Of a DNA stretch of 64,000 nt, positions 35,801-41,591 are shown in pieces; positions within the stretch are counted from its first letter, which is position 1, and the number at the start of each line of letters is the position of its first letter. Under the pieces are notes generated by a model that saw nothing but the letters and a program-made list of their open reading frames with translations, was not told the origin of the DNA and did no database searches. This DNA comes from Hippopus hippopus. Lineage: Eukaryota; Mollusca; Bivalvia; Cardiida; Cardiidae. The position numbers and the translations under genes are program-made. Location: contig OX328113.1 in assembly GCA_946811185.2 (NCBI GenBank), positions 23,411,521 through 23,475,520 of the forward strand. The letters are read 5' to 3'.

Positions 35801-38063
35801 GAGGCAGCATTCAGGCAGTCCTCTGCTTGAAGAATATCTAAATATAGAAAAGTGAAGTCTTTACATTTGATTGTGAGGGTCCCTCCAGCGCCAACCAGTC
35901 TTTTTTCCACACTGTCTATGCTGCTGTGAAGCAACTGGAATATAAATGATATTACAACACACATTATATTTATGAGCCATGCTCTGTGAAAAGGAGGCTT
36001 AATGCATCTGCAAAAAGTATCCACCCCTGTCAGCCTACACACTCCGCACAGGCTGACCCGGGTCAAAACTTTTTGCCTTTGGTCAATTTTCTGCATGTCA
36101 AAGGACCATTCTACCCCCAGATTGAGACAACTGTTGGACAAAATGGGTTTTATGGATCCATAACTAAATGAATGTGATGACTTGCTTGGTATAATTCCTC
36201 AAAGAGATAAAACCTTTTGCCAGAATATGGTTCAAATAATATTACAATAAAAAAACAAATATGACTTTTTAACTCTAAACCATACAAATTCAAATTTTAA
36301 GGACCCCGAGGTGAAAAACTTTAGAAAACACTGTGAGAAAAGCAGAAAATGCTGGTAACCAGCATTTTCTGCTTTTCCCACAATGTTTTTCACCCTTTCC
36401 AAGACAAATTCTTTTATTTAGGTCACTTCAAATGCTTTCAACTTGGCAGAGTCTAAAATTTTGTTGTTTTGTAAAGAGTTAATCATTTGCAAGACAATAA
36501 AGTCACTTGTTTTGAAAGAACCTCTTGACAGCAGAATTGAATGTTGTTCAAGTGATAGAATTTTTCTTGCAAATGGTAGAAAAATATTTTAGGAAAAGGA
36601 AAAAAAAAAATGTATCCGCATTCTTCTTTTTTTATTTCCCACAATGTTTCCAAAAGCATTCTTCTTTAGGATAGTAAAAACAAGGATTATAAGTTGCTGA
36701 ATAGATTTTAAAAATATTTCAAGGAAAGAATCACTATTACAGGAGGCCTAGAAAGCCAATTTCAAAGTGAGTCAACTCTTTAGAGCAAATTTGTGGGATT
36801 TTTTGGACAATATCGATAAGACCAGACCGTACAGAACATATAATTACTCAATTTCTTGGATCTACACTGTCAAAATACATGTACTAGTAATTTTTGAGAA
36901 ATCTCTTGCAATCCCTGGGTCTTTAATAATTACTGAAAATGTTGATTTTATTTGATTTTATATAACTAACTCAGTCTATTGATAATCCCTGAATAATTTC
37001 TTCTTTCTAAAAACCCTGGGTAAAAGGCTTTTAAAAACACTGTAGAAAAAGAACAAGATGCTTTCTACCCATTTAATCCCTTCCACAAAAAATCCGGTGT
37101 TTTAACAACCATAAGAAAAAATGCTGTAACACACATTGTGGAAAAAGGATAAAGTACTGGTAACAAGTGTTTCCTCCTTTTCTCACAACAAAAACCATCA
37201 TATGAGCCATATTTAATTTGTCATCTAAAATGCTTTAATACGGACAAGATTAAATCTAAGACTAGTCCAAATTGAAAACATTTTCAGTCACCAAATTAAA
37301 TGTTAAATGATTATGTTACTGAAATAAGGATATTTTGTTTGAAATGGAAGAAATTATTGGCACTAGCATTTCATCCTTTCAACGCAATGTTTTCAAAGGC
37401 TTTATTCCTCAGGGTCATTAACCCTTTACCACACAATCACGAATTTTGACGACCCTGACAAAGAGGCCTTTTGAAAACATTGTGGGCAAAGGAGAAAATG
37501 CTGGTAACCAGCATTTTCTCCTTTTCCCACTATGCTTTCTACCTATTCAAGACCGAATAATATCATTCAAAAGACATTTGAAATTTTGTCCGTAACTTCC
37601 ATCAATATGGACAAGTCTAAAATTTTGCTGTGTGGTAAAGGGTTAAAACACAGGATTGCTTGGTAAGGAGTTGATCCATTACCACACAATCCAGAGCTTT
37701 AGCAACCCTGGGAAATTAGACTTTTGAAAACATTTTAGGAAAAGGAGAAAATTATGGTAACAGGTATTTTCTCCTGTCTCACAATGTTTTCTAACCTTTC
37801 AGAAATATCCAATCATTTGAGGCAAATTCAAATTATCCTCATTGAATGCTTTTAATTTGGACCAATTTAAATAATGTCATGTGGTACAGAGCTAAACATG
37901 TTTTTAAAATACTAACCCATAGTTCTTCCTTATTTGTTTTTCTGGAAGACAAAATCAAATGATGACCTGTTATACACAACGTTCCTTCTACGGCTTTGCA
38001 GAATGGTCGTCTCAGTTTAACTCCATCTAACATCGGTGTTTTGATGAATTCGACAAACTCCAT
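17791..38063 (-). CDS. MTMR9: Myotubularin-related protein 9 (catalytically inactive), complete 14-exon gene
   Basis: Join of 14 exons (listed separately) giving 560 aa, close to the ~549 aa I recall for human MTMR9. Order: N-terminal PH-GRAM region (about 1-125, starting MEFVEFIKTP), inactive myotubularin phosphatase domain (about 126-500), then a charged coiled coil (about 512-543). The loop that in active myotubularins reads HCSDGWDR reads HGSESMDS here: Gly333 replaces the catalytic Cys and Ser339 the Arg, so 3-phosphoinositide hydrolysis is not expected. Family knowledge: MTMR9 dimerises through its coiled coil with active MTMR6/7/8 and raises their activity at endosomal membranes. Every intron begins GT and ends AG, all codon phases match across joins, and the stop is TAA. 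Introns hold many F1, F2 and F3 elements; no exon does. The start is the only in-frame ATG matching the family N-terminus. The product name rests on recalled homologs. Confidence 0.93.
17905..18060. mobile_element. F3 element, partial
   Basis: GTAGATCAAGATAAGGCTGC core; starts about 35 bp upstream of the exon 14 acceptor of MTMR9. Confidence 0.55.
18094..18268 (-). mobile_element. F1 MITE, R part missing
   Basis: L end ends in a TTAA shared with the next copy. Confidence 0.7.
18265..18467 (+). mobile_element. F1 MITE, right arm shortened
   Basis: L end TTAACCCTTTATC; right arm largely deleted. Confidence 0.68.
18668..18893 (+). mobile_element. F1 MITE, diverged
   Basis: Centre GCTGATCATCAGC keeps palindromic pairing although different from the usual GCTGGTTACCAGC. 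Confidence 0.68.
18903..19159. mobile_element. F2 hairpin MITE
   Basis: Inner core GTCAGCCTGCGCAG / CTGACCTGGG; left tip truncated, right GCCAGAGCATGGCTAA. Confidence 0.78.
19248..19375 (-). CDS. MTMR9: MTMR9 coding exon 13 (coiled coil)
   Basis: Residues 492-533 plus two bases: SLWSSLYQRCQINQNK through DKELRSKVGKLR. Charged, heptad-like sequence forming the dimerisation coil. Acceptor catacag, donor GCAG|gtaggt. A half-copy of the F2 element starts about 55 bp upstream of its acceptor. Confidence 0.92.
19430..19525. mobile_element. F2 half element
   Basis: Left half only, TGAGCCATGCTCTG to the central GCAGGCTGAC; lies just upstream of MTMR9 exon 13. Confidence 0.72.
19830..20086. mobile_element. 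F2 hairpin MITE
   Basis: Full length: GCTTAATGCATCT to CACAGAGCATGGCTCA, with inner core reversed relative to 18903. Confidence 0.78.
20094..20250 (+). mobile_element. F1 MITE, L tip missing
   Basis: Begins at ATGTGGCTCAGATGATG directly after an F2 copy, suggesting F2 inserted or recombined here. Confidence 0.7.
20405..20634 (+). mobile_element. F1 MITE
   Basis: Full length, TTAA both ends; one arm mismatch (GGTTACAAGC). Confidence 0.86.
20930..21152 (-). mobile_element. F1 MITE, diverged
   Basis: Lies in the intron directly after MTMR9 exon 12, about 20 bp from its donor; palindrome decayed. Confidence 0.68.
21175..21274 (-). CDS. MTMR9: MTMR9 coding exon 12
   Basis: Residues 458-491: WSYINRPEVLANYINPMYDP then NPAVIWPSVAPQSL. 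VIWPSVAPQSL is the phrase I recall from MTMR9. Acceptor ccctag, donor CTG|gtaagg. Confidence 0.94.
21795..22310. mobile_element. ~510-bp repeat, first copy
   Basis: Shares CTTTCCTGGTGCTTGTAT, GCGTGAGAAAATTTGAT, GAGACCGAAGGTC and the TCCATGTCCGACGCATGTAT block with the inverted copy at 40705. Confidence 0.68.
22391..22600 (-). mobile_element. F3 hairpin element
   Basis: TTAACCCTTAGGCTGCTAAG at the left; centre AGATCAGACTGCACAGAACG / GTGCAGTCTGATCTT; TTAA at the right end. Confidence 0.78.
22597..22740 (-). mobile_element. F1 MITE, shortened
   Basis: Shares TTAA with the F3 copy; palindrome mostly lost. Confidence 0.62.
23018..23297. mobile_element. F1 MITE, L-L form
   Basis: 280 bp. Left GACGACAAAATTTTAGCC; right end is again an L end (GGTCTAAAATTTTGCC). 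The whole unit is a long imperfect palindrome. Confidence 0.8.
23309..23505 (+). mobile_element. F1 MITE, R end missing
   Basis: L end and left arm good, right arm degraded. Confidence 0.66.
23513..23640 (-). mobile_element. SINE fragment (13115 family)
   Basis: GAGGGATGAATCCTGTCACA and the anticodon-side head, reverse orientation. Confidence 0.6.
23725..23794 (-). CDS. MTMR9: MTMR9 coding exon 11
   Basis: A 70-nt exon giving residues 435-457 plus two bases: GTFLCNNDMERKQN through RRTVSL. It was found by extending the open frame: it is the only stretch between exons 10 and 12 that supplies GTFLCNN...SLW with matching phases. Acceptor ttacag, donor TATG|gtaggt. Confidence 0.9.
24050..24307 (-). 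mobile_element. F1 MITE, diverged
   Basis: R end altered with a small duplication (two GGGAGA..CTTTTG/CTTGG blocks); L end ends in TTAA. Confidence 0.64.
24547..24698. repeat. Perfect 40-bp inverted repeat with 72-bp loop
   Basis: ATAATCAACTGGTGGTGTGT and a further 20 bases at 24547-24586 pair exactly with 24659-24698. Loop has CGTCCTTCGGACTC. Probably a short inverted-end transposon inserted in the MTMR9 intron. Confidence 0.85.
24802..24962. mobile_element. F1 MITE, R-R form
   Basis: 161 bp. Both termini are R ends: CACACAATCTTGAGTTTTAA left and AAAACTTGGTATTGTGTGG right. The L arm is absent on both sides. Confidence 0.77.
25142..25370 (+). mobile_element. F1 MITE
   Basis: Full length; R tip decayed to GTGGGATAAA, 12 bp from exon 10. 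Confidence 0.8.
25382..25466 (-). CDS. MTMR9: MTMR9 coding exon 10
   Basis: Residues 407-434 plus one base: IWQQFPCSFEFTEDFLILLF then EHAYSSQF. The phrase QFPCSFEF and the FEHAY motif are family hallmarks. Acceptor ttttag, donor TTTG|gtaaat. Confidence 0.95.
25621..25812 (+). mobile_element. F1 MITE lacking the left palindrome arm
   Basis: Passes from GATAGGAT to ACCAGGATTTTCTCC; left arm deleted. Confidence 0.7.
25966..26194 (+). mobile_element. F1 MITE
   Basis: 229 bp, nearly identical in sequence to the 34551 copy, so probably a recent sibling. Confidence 0.87.
26522..26660 (-). CDS. MTMR9: MTMR9 coding exon 9
   Basis: Completes codon 360, then residues 361-406: GFEALIEREWIQAGHPFVDR, then QEAPVFLLFLDCVWQ. 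The IEREW-x-x-AGHPF motif is near-universal in myotubularins. Acceptor tgtcag, donor CAG|gtaagt. Confidence 0.95.
26690..26875 (+). mobile_element. F1 MITE, right arm shortened
   Basis: L end clear; R end gives way to an F2 copy. Confidence 0.62.
26890..27116. mobile_element. F2 hairpin MITE, inner left arm deleted
   Basis: TGAGCCATGCTCTGTGAAAC at the left; central GTCAGCC arm missing. Confidence 0.74.
27306..27408 (-). CDS. MTMR9: MTMR9 coding exon 8 (dead phosphatase loop)
   Basis: Residues 326-359 plus two bases. Holds ACVLVHGSESMDSTLQVTSL, the degenerate P-loop: Gly333 in place of the nucleophilic Cys and Ser339 in place of the Arg. The structural residues around it (VHG, DSTLQVTSL, ILDHDCRT) are kept, which argues for selection on the fold and against decay. 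Confidence 0.94.
27582..27810 (-). mobile_element. F1 MITE
   Basis: TTAA ends; three bases lost at the palindrome centre (ATGCTTACCAGC). Confidence 0.8.
28155..28355 (-). mobile_element. SINE copy with tRNA-like head
   Basis: Reverse-strand tail ATTGATTGATAAACTGATTG, body CCGCTTTCAACATTATTTCA, head with ACTTTACCACTGAGCCACGC. Confidence 0.72.
28470..28680 (-). mobile_element. F1 MITE, diverged
   Basis: Shares its right TTAA with the next copy. Confidence 0.68.
28677..28899 (+). mobile_element. F1 MITE, diverged
   Basis: Ends about 20 bp from the donor of MTMR9 exon 7. Confidence 0.67.
28921..29046 (-). CDS. MTMR9: MTMR9 coding exon 7
   Basis: Residues 284-325 plus one base: ACSDVGATVDKWLSKLDTSG and WMSHIKDILTCSCLVAQC. 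Donor GATT|gtaagt. The alternative end two bases later would break frame with exon 8, which decides the junction (K-D-S-A-C). Confidence 0.92.
29071..29300 (+). mobile_element. F1 MITE
   Basis: Starts 24 bp upstream of the exon 7 acceptor; R end decayed. Confidence 0.74.
29369..29596 (-). mobile_element. F1 MITE inserted in another repeat (empty site known)
   Basis: Flanks GATTGGC-TTAA and TTTA-CCATTTG match the uninterrupted paralogous repeat at about 42030-42057 (GATTGGCTGAACCATTTG), which shows a TTAA-sized target site. Confidence 0.88.
29971..30176 (-). mobile_element. F1 MITE, diverged
   Basis: R end and palindrome partly kept. Confidence 0.65.
30258..30362 (-). CDS. MTMR9: MTMR9 coding exon 6
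   Basis: Completes codon 249, then residues 250-283 plus one base. GGGFEPEAHYSQWKRIHQ is a strong MTMR9 signature. Acceptor ctgtag, donor GAAG|gtgaga. Confidence 0.94.
30518..30735 (+). repeat. Interspersed repeat with GGGGCATAAC start
   Basis: AAAAGGGGCATAACCATGTC through GACGACGCCAAGGCTATGAC to AGCCAAGCTAAAAAT; a very common bivalve repeat pattern as I recall. Exact family not assigned. Confidence 0.55.
30745..30868 (+). mobile_element. F1 MITE, core and R end
   Basis: Diverged palindrome; R end GTCAGGATTGTTTAATTAAG. Confidence 0.58.
30955..31082 (-). mobile_element. SINE fragment (13115 family)
   Basis: GAATGAATCCTGCCGCAATG and head remnants. Confidence 0.58.
31125..31224 (+). mobile_element. 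SINE 3' fragment (44272 family)
   Basis: Matches CAGGAAGCA.AATC and AGTATAAGTTG...CTTGTTTC...CAATGTAAAAT of the 44272 copy. Confidence 0.6.
31270..31482 (+). mobile_element. F3 hairpin element, reference copy
   Basis: 213 bp, TTAA at both ends; right end GCTTAGCAGCCTAAGGGTTAA, left TTAACCCTTATCCTGCTAA. Centre pairs AAGATTAGGCTGCATG with GTGCAGTCTAATCTT, again with a substitution (C to T / G to A) mirrored in both arms. Noncoding. Confidence 0.8.
31527..31683 (-). CDS. MTMR9: MTMR9 coding exon 5
   Basis: Residues 197-248 plus one base. AVLMRCSQPLTGTGGKRCKE and YIVDTRSLNTAKA are close to the recalled MTMR9 sequence in the MTMR6-9 branch. Acceptor ctatag, donor AATG|gtatgt. Confidence 0.94.
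32041..32254 (+). mobile_element. F3-related element with different ends
   Basis: TTAACCTTTACGGCCCCGAA at the left; AAAGATCAGACTGCACA / TGTGCAGTCTGATCTT centre; TTAA at the right. Confidence 0.77.
32281..32509 (-). mobile_element. F1 MITE
   Basis: Full length; arms 32 of 33 paired (GCCGG against CCAGC). Confidence 0.85.
32755..32883 (-). CDS. MTMR9: MTMR9 coding exon 4
   Basis: Residues 154-196, VCPSYPQSVFVPKS through HRDSQ. Contains GFRQGGRFPTLAYYH, the myotubularin F-R-x-G-G-R-F-P signature. Acceptor tgtcag, donor CAG|gtatat, phase 0 on both sides. Confidence 0.94.
32930..33206 (-). mobile_element. F1 MITE, rearranged
   Basis: Left arm start duplicated (GAACATTGTGGGAAAAG twice-like), L end decayed. 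Confidence 0.66.
33208..33355. repeat. Long hairpin element
   Basis: AGAATAGATGGTTGGT and GGGTTAAGTTTATCGGGC at the left are complementary to GCCCGATAAACTTAACCC and ACCAACCATCTATTCT at the right. A diverged second right-hand end follows at 33420-33505 (CCAAGACACCAACCGTCTA). Confidence 0.8.
33930..34155 (+). mobile_element. F1 MITE, diverged
   Basis: L end AACCTTTACCAGACAAC; R end about 25 bp from exon 3. Confidence 0.7.
34179..34330 (-). CDS. MTMR9: MTMR9 coding exon 3
   Basis: Residues 103-153, acceptor catacag, donor AAG|gtaaac. The segment SYPFFYRTSFDILEDGW links the GRAM domain to the phosphatase-like domain and is characteristic of myotubularins. Ends in phase 0 at VNKDYK. Confidence 0.93.
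34469..34556 (+). mobile_element. F1 L-end fragment
   Basis: Cut by the insertion of the 34551 copy. Confidence 0.68.
34551..34779 (+). mobile_element. F1 hairpin MITE, reference copy
   Basis: 229 bp, TTAA at both ends. Terminal inverted repeat TTAACYCWTTACC / GGTAAAGGRTTAA. L end carries ACAAAA.TTTAGA..TGTCC, R end CAGGGTCGTCAAAAGTAGGG. The centre, 34658-34724, is a perfect 67-bp palindrome (33-nt arms around one T; arm core GGAGAAAATGCTGGT). No coding capacity. TTAA target and CCC-starting termini are piggyBac-like; this is inference, since no piggyBac transposase is present in the window. Confidence 0.88.
34776..34984 (+). mobile_element. F1 MITE, L tip missing
   Basis: Shares TTAA with the reference copy, then starts inside the L end (AGCCTTGTCCAAATTGG). 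Confidence 0.74.
35381..35606 (+). mobile_element. F1 MITE, diverged
   Basis: Palindrome well kept at the centre. Confidence 0.7.
35775..35934 (-). CDS. MTMR9: MTMR9 coding exon 2
   Basis: Residues 50-102 plus the first base of codon 103. Begins LLHSSIDSVEKR after a ttccag acceptor and ends at SNI|D with donor gtaaag. It carries the rest of the PH-GRAM fold, including the TIKCKDF strand. Confidence 0.92.
35973..36234. mobile_element. F2 hairpin MITE
   Basis: TGAGCCATGCTCTGTGAAAA to a worn right end (AGAATATGGTTCAA); starts 39 bp upstream of exon 2. Confidence 0.78.
36269..36482 (-). mobile_element. F1 MITE with mirrored arm change
   Basis: AAAAGCAGAAAATG pairs with CATTTTCTGCTTTT; usual sequence is GGAG/CTCC. 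Confidence 0.82.
36479..36690 (+). mobile_element. F1 MITE, very diverged
   Basis: Shares TTAA with previous copy; A-rich centre. Confidence 0.58.
37074..37250 (-). mobile_element. F1 MITE, L tip decayed
   Basis: R end and diverged palindrome. Confidence 0.66.
37255..37420 (+). mobile_element. F1 MITE, left arm deleted
   Basis: Ends GGGTCATTAA, which is the TTAA of the next copy. Confidence 0.65.
37418..37646 (-). mobile_element. F1 MITE
   Basis: 229 bp, TTAA both ends, two arm mismatches. Confidence 0.85.
37671..37893 (-). mobile_element. F1 MITE
   Basis: Ends about 24 bp from the exon 1 donor; palindrome decayed. Confidence 0.72.
37917..38063 (-). CDS. MTMR9: MTMR9 coding exon 1
   Basis: Encodes residues 1-49, from MEFVEFIKTP to KTNKEELW, phase 0 at the end. 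Donor TGG|gttagt. The exon extends nine bases 5' of the ATG to an acceptor (tttttag at 38073-38079), so an upstream noncoding exon must exist. Start of the PH-GRAM domain, with the family phrase TGHHLILSS. Confidence 0.93.
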
Positions 38064-38094
38064 TTTATTTTCCTAAAAAACACAGACATAACTC

Positions 38095-38325
38095 TTTCAC
38101 TCCTTATTATACAATTCTCACATTTTAACTACCCTAAGGAAAAATGACTTTGGAAAACATTGTGGGATACAGAGAACATGCTGGTGACCAGCATTTTCTC
38201 TGTATCCAACAATGTTTCCTATCCCTTGAAAATGAAGTGTCATGTTCCAGGTAAAATCTATTTTGTTATCTGCAAAGACTTTCAGTCTAAACAAGACTAA
38301 AATTTTATCATCTGGTGATGAGTTA
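38095..38325 (-). mobile_element. F1 MITE with three mirrored arm substitutions
   Basis: Left arm GGATACAGAG, right arm CTCTGTATCC, against the usual GGAAAAGGAG / CTCCTTTTCC. Lies 20 bp upstream of the exon 1 acceptor. Confidence 0.84.
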
Positions 38326-38555
38326 CAGTAAAATAAGCATCAATTATAGACCCTTTCAGATTTTGCTGGCCAGATATACTCAAATAAGGTGTGGGTTTCA
38401 TTCCTGCCACTGGCAGGCTAAACTTTGCTTTGCTTTTGCTTGTTGAAGACTTAAATTAGAAACTACTGATTTATAATTTTCCATCAGAAATTACTCAGCA
38501 TGCAGTTGGAATAGTCCACCATCAAAATTGTGCCAAAACGACCAAAGTTATCATT

Positions 38556-39413
38556 AAATTTTGACCAAGGCCAAACGACTTGGGAGCGAACGCCTCGCCT
38601 GTGCAGCTCCGGGCTTATTCATCCCAAAACCAGTTCGTCCCTGGGCTTGTTCGTCCCTGGGCTTATTTGCCAGGGCCTGTTCTCCCAGGCTTGTTCGTCC
38701 CACACTACCTTTTCAGTCGTACTGGAATGTACAGTGCTGTGTGTCTTCTAAAATTAATTGTTATTTTACATATTTTGAATAAAACTTTACAATGCTTTGT
38801 ATTTGCCTTTCTCCTATTGAACTATCCTCTAGTCTCACAGACATACTGACTAGTTTATTTCCTTTTGTTGGCAAAAAACATTTACCATAGGGTTGTTTAA
38901 ACATGTGAATATTGTGGTAAAACGTACTATGATAAGGAACACAGAGTTCGTTTTTGTTCATCAACGTCGTATTCAACGCCATTTTTGTTAATATTGCAGT
39001 TATATCATGGCACCCTGTACTACAGAGCCTCTTACTTACGGCCTACCGTCCTAAAACACACTACAAATTGAAAATCCATATCCATTCATATTTTCTTTAC
39101 TTTGATTACTTCTCTTATTTGATAGGGATGACTATTTTTGCACAGTTACTGAGTATATATCTACGGGTTGAGTAAAATGGTCGGGGAATATGTGCAGTTA
39201 ACACCTTTACATATATACCTATCAGAATCAGTAAAGTATGCACTATTAACACCTTTGGATGGCAGATTCATAAATCGGGACGAACAAGCCCGGACCAACG
39301 GGAAATCAGTTGGGACGAACAAGCCCGGACGAACGAGCCTGGGCGAACAGTCCCAGGGACGAAAAAGCCCGTTACCGCCTGTGTACCACCGAATTTCATT
39401 TAGGTCAAAATTT
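38556..39413. mobile_element. Foldback element with repeat-built inverted ends
   Basis: Ends AAATTTTGACC / GGTCAAAATTT. Each ~160-bp arm holds several units of GGGCTTGTTCGTCCC (left) or its complement (right). Long inverted ends made of short tandem units recall Foldback/Galileo elements. Interior about 540 bp with no recognisable protein. Confidence 0.68.
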
Positions 39414-39649
39414 GAGAACCGACTAATTTTTTTCGGTAAGAAGAGAAAATTATTTGATCTCTTGAAAAGCAAAACGTATAATACCCACTATGCCTGACTT
39501 TCTACGCTAACAGACCTCAAAATACTGGTTCGATCTTCATGAAGGAATAATTTATGGAAACTAAAATCGGGTGATTTCATAGGATCGTACCGGATCGGAC
39601 TTAATAATCGCATCGAAACTGATTTTACGCTTTTCCACCACATTTTGCA

Positions 39650-39651
<2 letters not shown>

Positions 39652-39682
<31 letters not shown>
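39652..39682. repeat. (GT)n microsatellite
   Basis: Uninterrupted GT repeat. Confidence 0.95.
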
Positions 39683-39684
<2 letters not shown>

Positions 39685-40039
39685 CTTCATTCACTTCATT
39701 CAGGAATTTAAACATAATAGAAAAATTAAAATCATATAGACTTGACCTCGGAAAGATTCAACCCCAGGGCAAAAATAACGAAAGGATGCGTTCCCAATAA
39801 ATTCCGGTTCAAGTTGGGGGAAGACTCTGACTGATATTCTGTAGAAATATATATTTCCTTTTTTTGTTTGTATCATCGATATGAATGTCAAAATAACCTA
39901 TAAATCCTCCCATTCCCTCCACGTAAAACGGGTTATTTAAGGTTTTATCTGGTTATTTATTTCTGATCCGGCTTACGCCGGTAAATCTTCCAGCCGGAAA
40001 CACATGTACGTATGGTGGAACAGATTTGCCACAACTTAC

Positions 40040-40110
40040 CAGATAATTGTGTCGCCGGATATTTTCGCAACGAAACTAGACTTGTGTGTGTGTATGTGTG
40101 TGCATGCGCA
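40040..40110 (-). promoter_or_regulatory. Candidate MTMR9 noncoding first exon and promoter
   Basis: Coding exon 1 begins with a splice acceptor, so a 5' exon is needed. The best donor upstream is TTATCTG|gtaagt ending at 40040, preceded by a CpG-richer stretch with CCGG and CGTTGCGAAAA and then by a GT/GC dinucleotide tract at 40083-40137. The upstream limit is a guess. Confidence 0.3.
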
Positions 40111-40137
40111 CGCGCGTGCGTGCGTGTGTGTGTGTGT
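40083..40137. repeat. GT/GC dinucleotide tract
   Basis: Alternating purine-pyrimidine TGTG...GCGCACGCGCGTGCG, directly upstream of the candidate first exon of MTMR9. Confidence 0.93.
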
Positions 40138-40189
40138 AACCTGAAGGTTTCCTAATAAACTTTTTGCAATAACTCGATTTTCTTTTTCG

Positions 40190-40367
40190 TGGCGCCCTGT
40201 GAAAAAGGGGATTTAATACATCTCTGTAATTCATCATACCAACCAAACCAACTGATCATTAGGTAGAATGGTCCTTCAGTATGCAGAAAACTTACCAATA
40301 GACTGTGCAGTCATCGGTCGTTTATCTTTCAGTTGCATTAAACCACCTTTTCATAGAACATGTCTCA
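40190..40367. mobile_element. F2 MITE, core deleted
   Basis: GGCGCCCTGTGAAAAAGGGG to CATAGAACATGTCTCA; central hairpin mostly missing. Confidence 0.65.
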
Positions 40368-40424
40368 ATAATTATTATTATCTATAGAGAAGTTGCAGTT
40401 TAAAGCACCTAACTTACTGACCAG

Positions 40425-40636
40425 CCCATCAATGATAGCCCAAGAGGTAAATTGTAGGATTGTAAACATCAAGCCACTGGCCACTAGGGGGTGTGTGTTT
40501 GGCCCCACCGCTGACTGTCTAAAATTAGTACTAGATGTCATGATAGTCTTTCGGATGATACATTAAACCGGGACCCGTGTGATGGTGCTATACGGGTCCC
40601 ATGTTATGGTGCTATACACCAGCACATTAAACTTTA
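40425..40636 (+). mobile_element. SINE-like element
   Basis: Degenerate tRNA-like head, then TCTTTCGGATGATACATTAA ACCGGGACCCGTGTG, a motif I recall from conserved invertebrate SINE domains. Confidence 0.5.
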
Positions 40637-40704
40637 AGAAGCAATTGTAACTGTCCATGTCAAATTTGATAGGATTTATTGTTCACTGCATAAGACCATC
40701 CGTG

Positions 40705-41215
40705 TATATAATATCTTTGTTTATTTTATACCTGCAATTTTTCCATCAAAAAATACATGTGTCGCACATGGATAAAACACACACAACAAAATAAAATCTG
40801 TATCTGTACACTGTGAAATATAGTTGCAAATATGGCATGATGACATATGTCACGAGCGGAATATGCATGTATTGATTTGTGATTTGTTTGGTCAAACTGT
40901 TACACACTAATGTTCATCAGCCATTTATAAAAAACAAAGTTACTAGCCACTTCACCATAATTTGTTGTATTATTATTGCTGTTTTCTAATAAAATGTCAA
41001 ATAAAGGCAAATTTTGTCGTTGAAAGTTGTGGGTACATGCATAAAATAAAAGGAATATTATGTTGAAATAACTTTCCTGGTGCCTGTGTTTACTTTTTGC
41101 TGCGTAAGAAAATTATGAAATCTTGCTTGACCTTCGGTCTCACATGATATCAAATTTTCTCACGCTGCCCAAATCAAATACAAGCATCAGGAAAGTTACT
41201 ATATAGTATGATATT
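40705..41215. mobile_element. ~510-bp repeat, second (inverted) copy
   Basis: Reverse complement relative to 21795-22310 over its whole length, diverged by roughly a quarter by eye. Confidence 0.68.
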
Positions 41216-41591
41216 CTGTATATGTTTTCTTCATAGTGATGTACTTTGTACAAATCAAACCACAAATCTTCTGTTCTGTTCATGTAAGCTTTAAAGAAGC
41301 GGGACCAAGAATATAGACTTTTGAGTAGACATGACAAATCCATCAAATGGCTGCTTTTCCTAAACTGATCATGGGATTTTCTGCATTTTCAAAAGGCTTG
41401 AGCCTCTTGATGATACAAATCATCTACACCTTCTAAAAGAATGGAATAAAAAATGAACCCTTTCACATAAACAAGAAATGTGAACAGTACTTTTCCCTAA
41501 CTACAGATTTGATTTTTCTCAAAATCTATGAGGTTCATGCAATAAATGATATAACGAGACTATGCAAGTTTCACAAAAATCCAGCCACAAA

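Noticed and set aside
38530..38849. Three overlapping frames with repeated Pro/Gly/Ser
   Set aside because: They translate the GGGCTTGTTCGTCCC arm of a foldback element in three frames.
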